Shown here: piece by piece, positions 5,919-5,931 of the stretch
Layout: every line of letters begins with the position of its first letter
Numbering within the stretch: the stretch's first letter is position 1
Translations under genes and position numbers: made by a program
Notes under the pieces: model-generated
What the model was told of the DNA's origin: nothing
Databases searched by the model: none
What the model saw: the letters and a program-made list of their open reading frames with translations, nothing else
NCBI GenBank assembly: GCA_021442645.1
Contig: JABUSR010000024.1
Span: 1-5,931 of the forward strand
Source: Ruminiclostridium sp.
GTDB taxonomy: Bacteria > Bacillota > Clostridia > Oscillospirales > Oscillospiraceae
DNA length: 5,931 bases
Direction: 5' to 3'

Positions 5919-5931
5919 AAACCAAAGGTTT
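5919..5931. repeat. Short inverted repeat cut by the window edge
   Basis: AAACC and GGTTT flank an AAA loop in the last 13 bases. It could be the start of a larger hairpin or terminator continuing outside the window. At five visible pairs, three of them A-T, it may be chance. The rest of 5874-5918 shows no gene or clear site. Confidence 0.25.

Noticed and set aside
1..5931. CRISPR array, toxin-antitoxin pair, tRNA or riboswitch
   Set aside because: No regularly spaced repeats, small gene pair, cloverleaf-like sequence or long structured leader was seen; the leaders are only about 30 and 55 bases.

Overview
The window looks like chromosomal DNA from a GC-rich member of the Clostridia, most like a gut Oscillospiraceae-type Firmicute. 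This is inferred from gene content (an EFR1-type flavodoxin/ferredoxin fusion, a VanW-domain protein, DUF975 and DUF3267 membrane proteins), clear AAAGGGG-type ribosome binding sites, sigma-A-like promoters, and GC-rich codon use (CTG, GCC, ACC). No rRNA, tRNA or species-specific marker allows a firmer placement.

Layout: (1) Positions 1-38 hold a perfect 18-bp palindrome at the window edge and the end of the leftward gene. (2) A leftward EFR1-type iron-sulfur flavoprotein gene fills 36-851. (3) A divergent intergenic region (852-1043) carries a good sigma-A-like promoter on each strand. (4) A rightward three-gene unit follows with gaps of 15 and 5 bp: a membrane-anchored VanW-domain protein (1044-2741), a multi-spanning DUF975 protein (2757-3671) and a DUF3267 protein with an HELVH zinc-metalloprotease-like motif (3677-4333). 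(5) An 85-bp AT-rich tail with a 10-bp direct repeat leads into (6) an apparently intact ISL3-family insertion sequence (about 4419-5873), with imperfect terminal inverted repeats and one transposase gene. (7) The last 58 bases contain no gene.

The three rightward genes probably form one operon acting at the cell envelope: a surface protein with a VanW domain, a polytopic membrane protein of unknown role, and a candidate intramembrane metalloprotease. This co-occurrence is the least described part of the window, but its function cannot be read from sequence. The leftward redox protein shares only the intergenic region and is probably independent. The insertion sequence is visibly different in base and codon use (richer in AAA, GAA, ATA) and sits downstream of the operon, where no convincing operon terminator is visible. 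No CRISPR array, toxin-antitoxin pair, riboswitch or other recognisable defence system was found.
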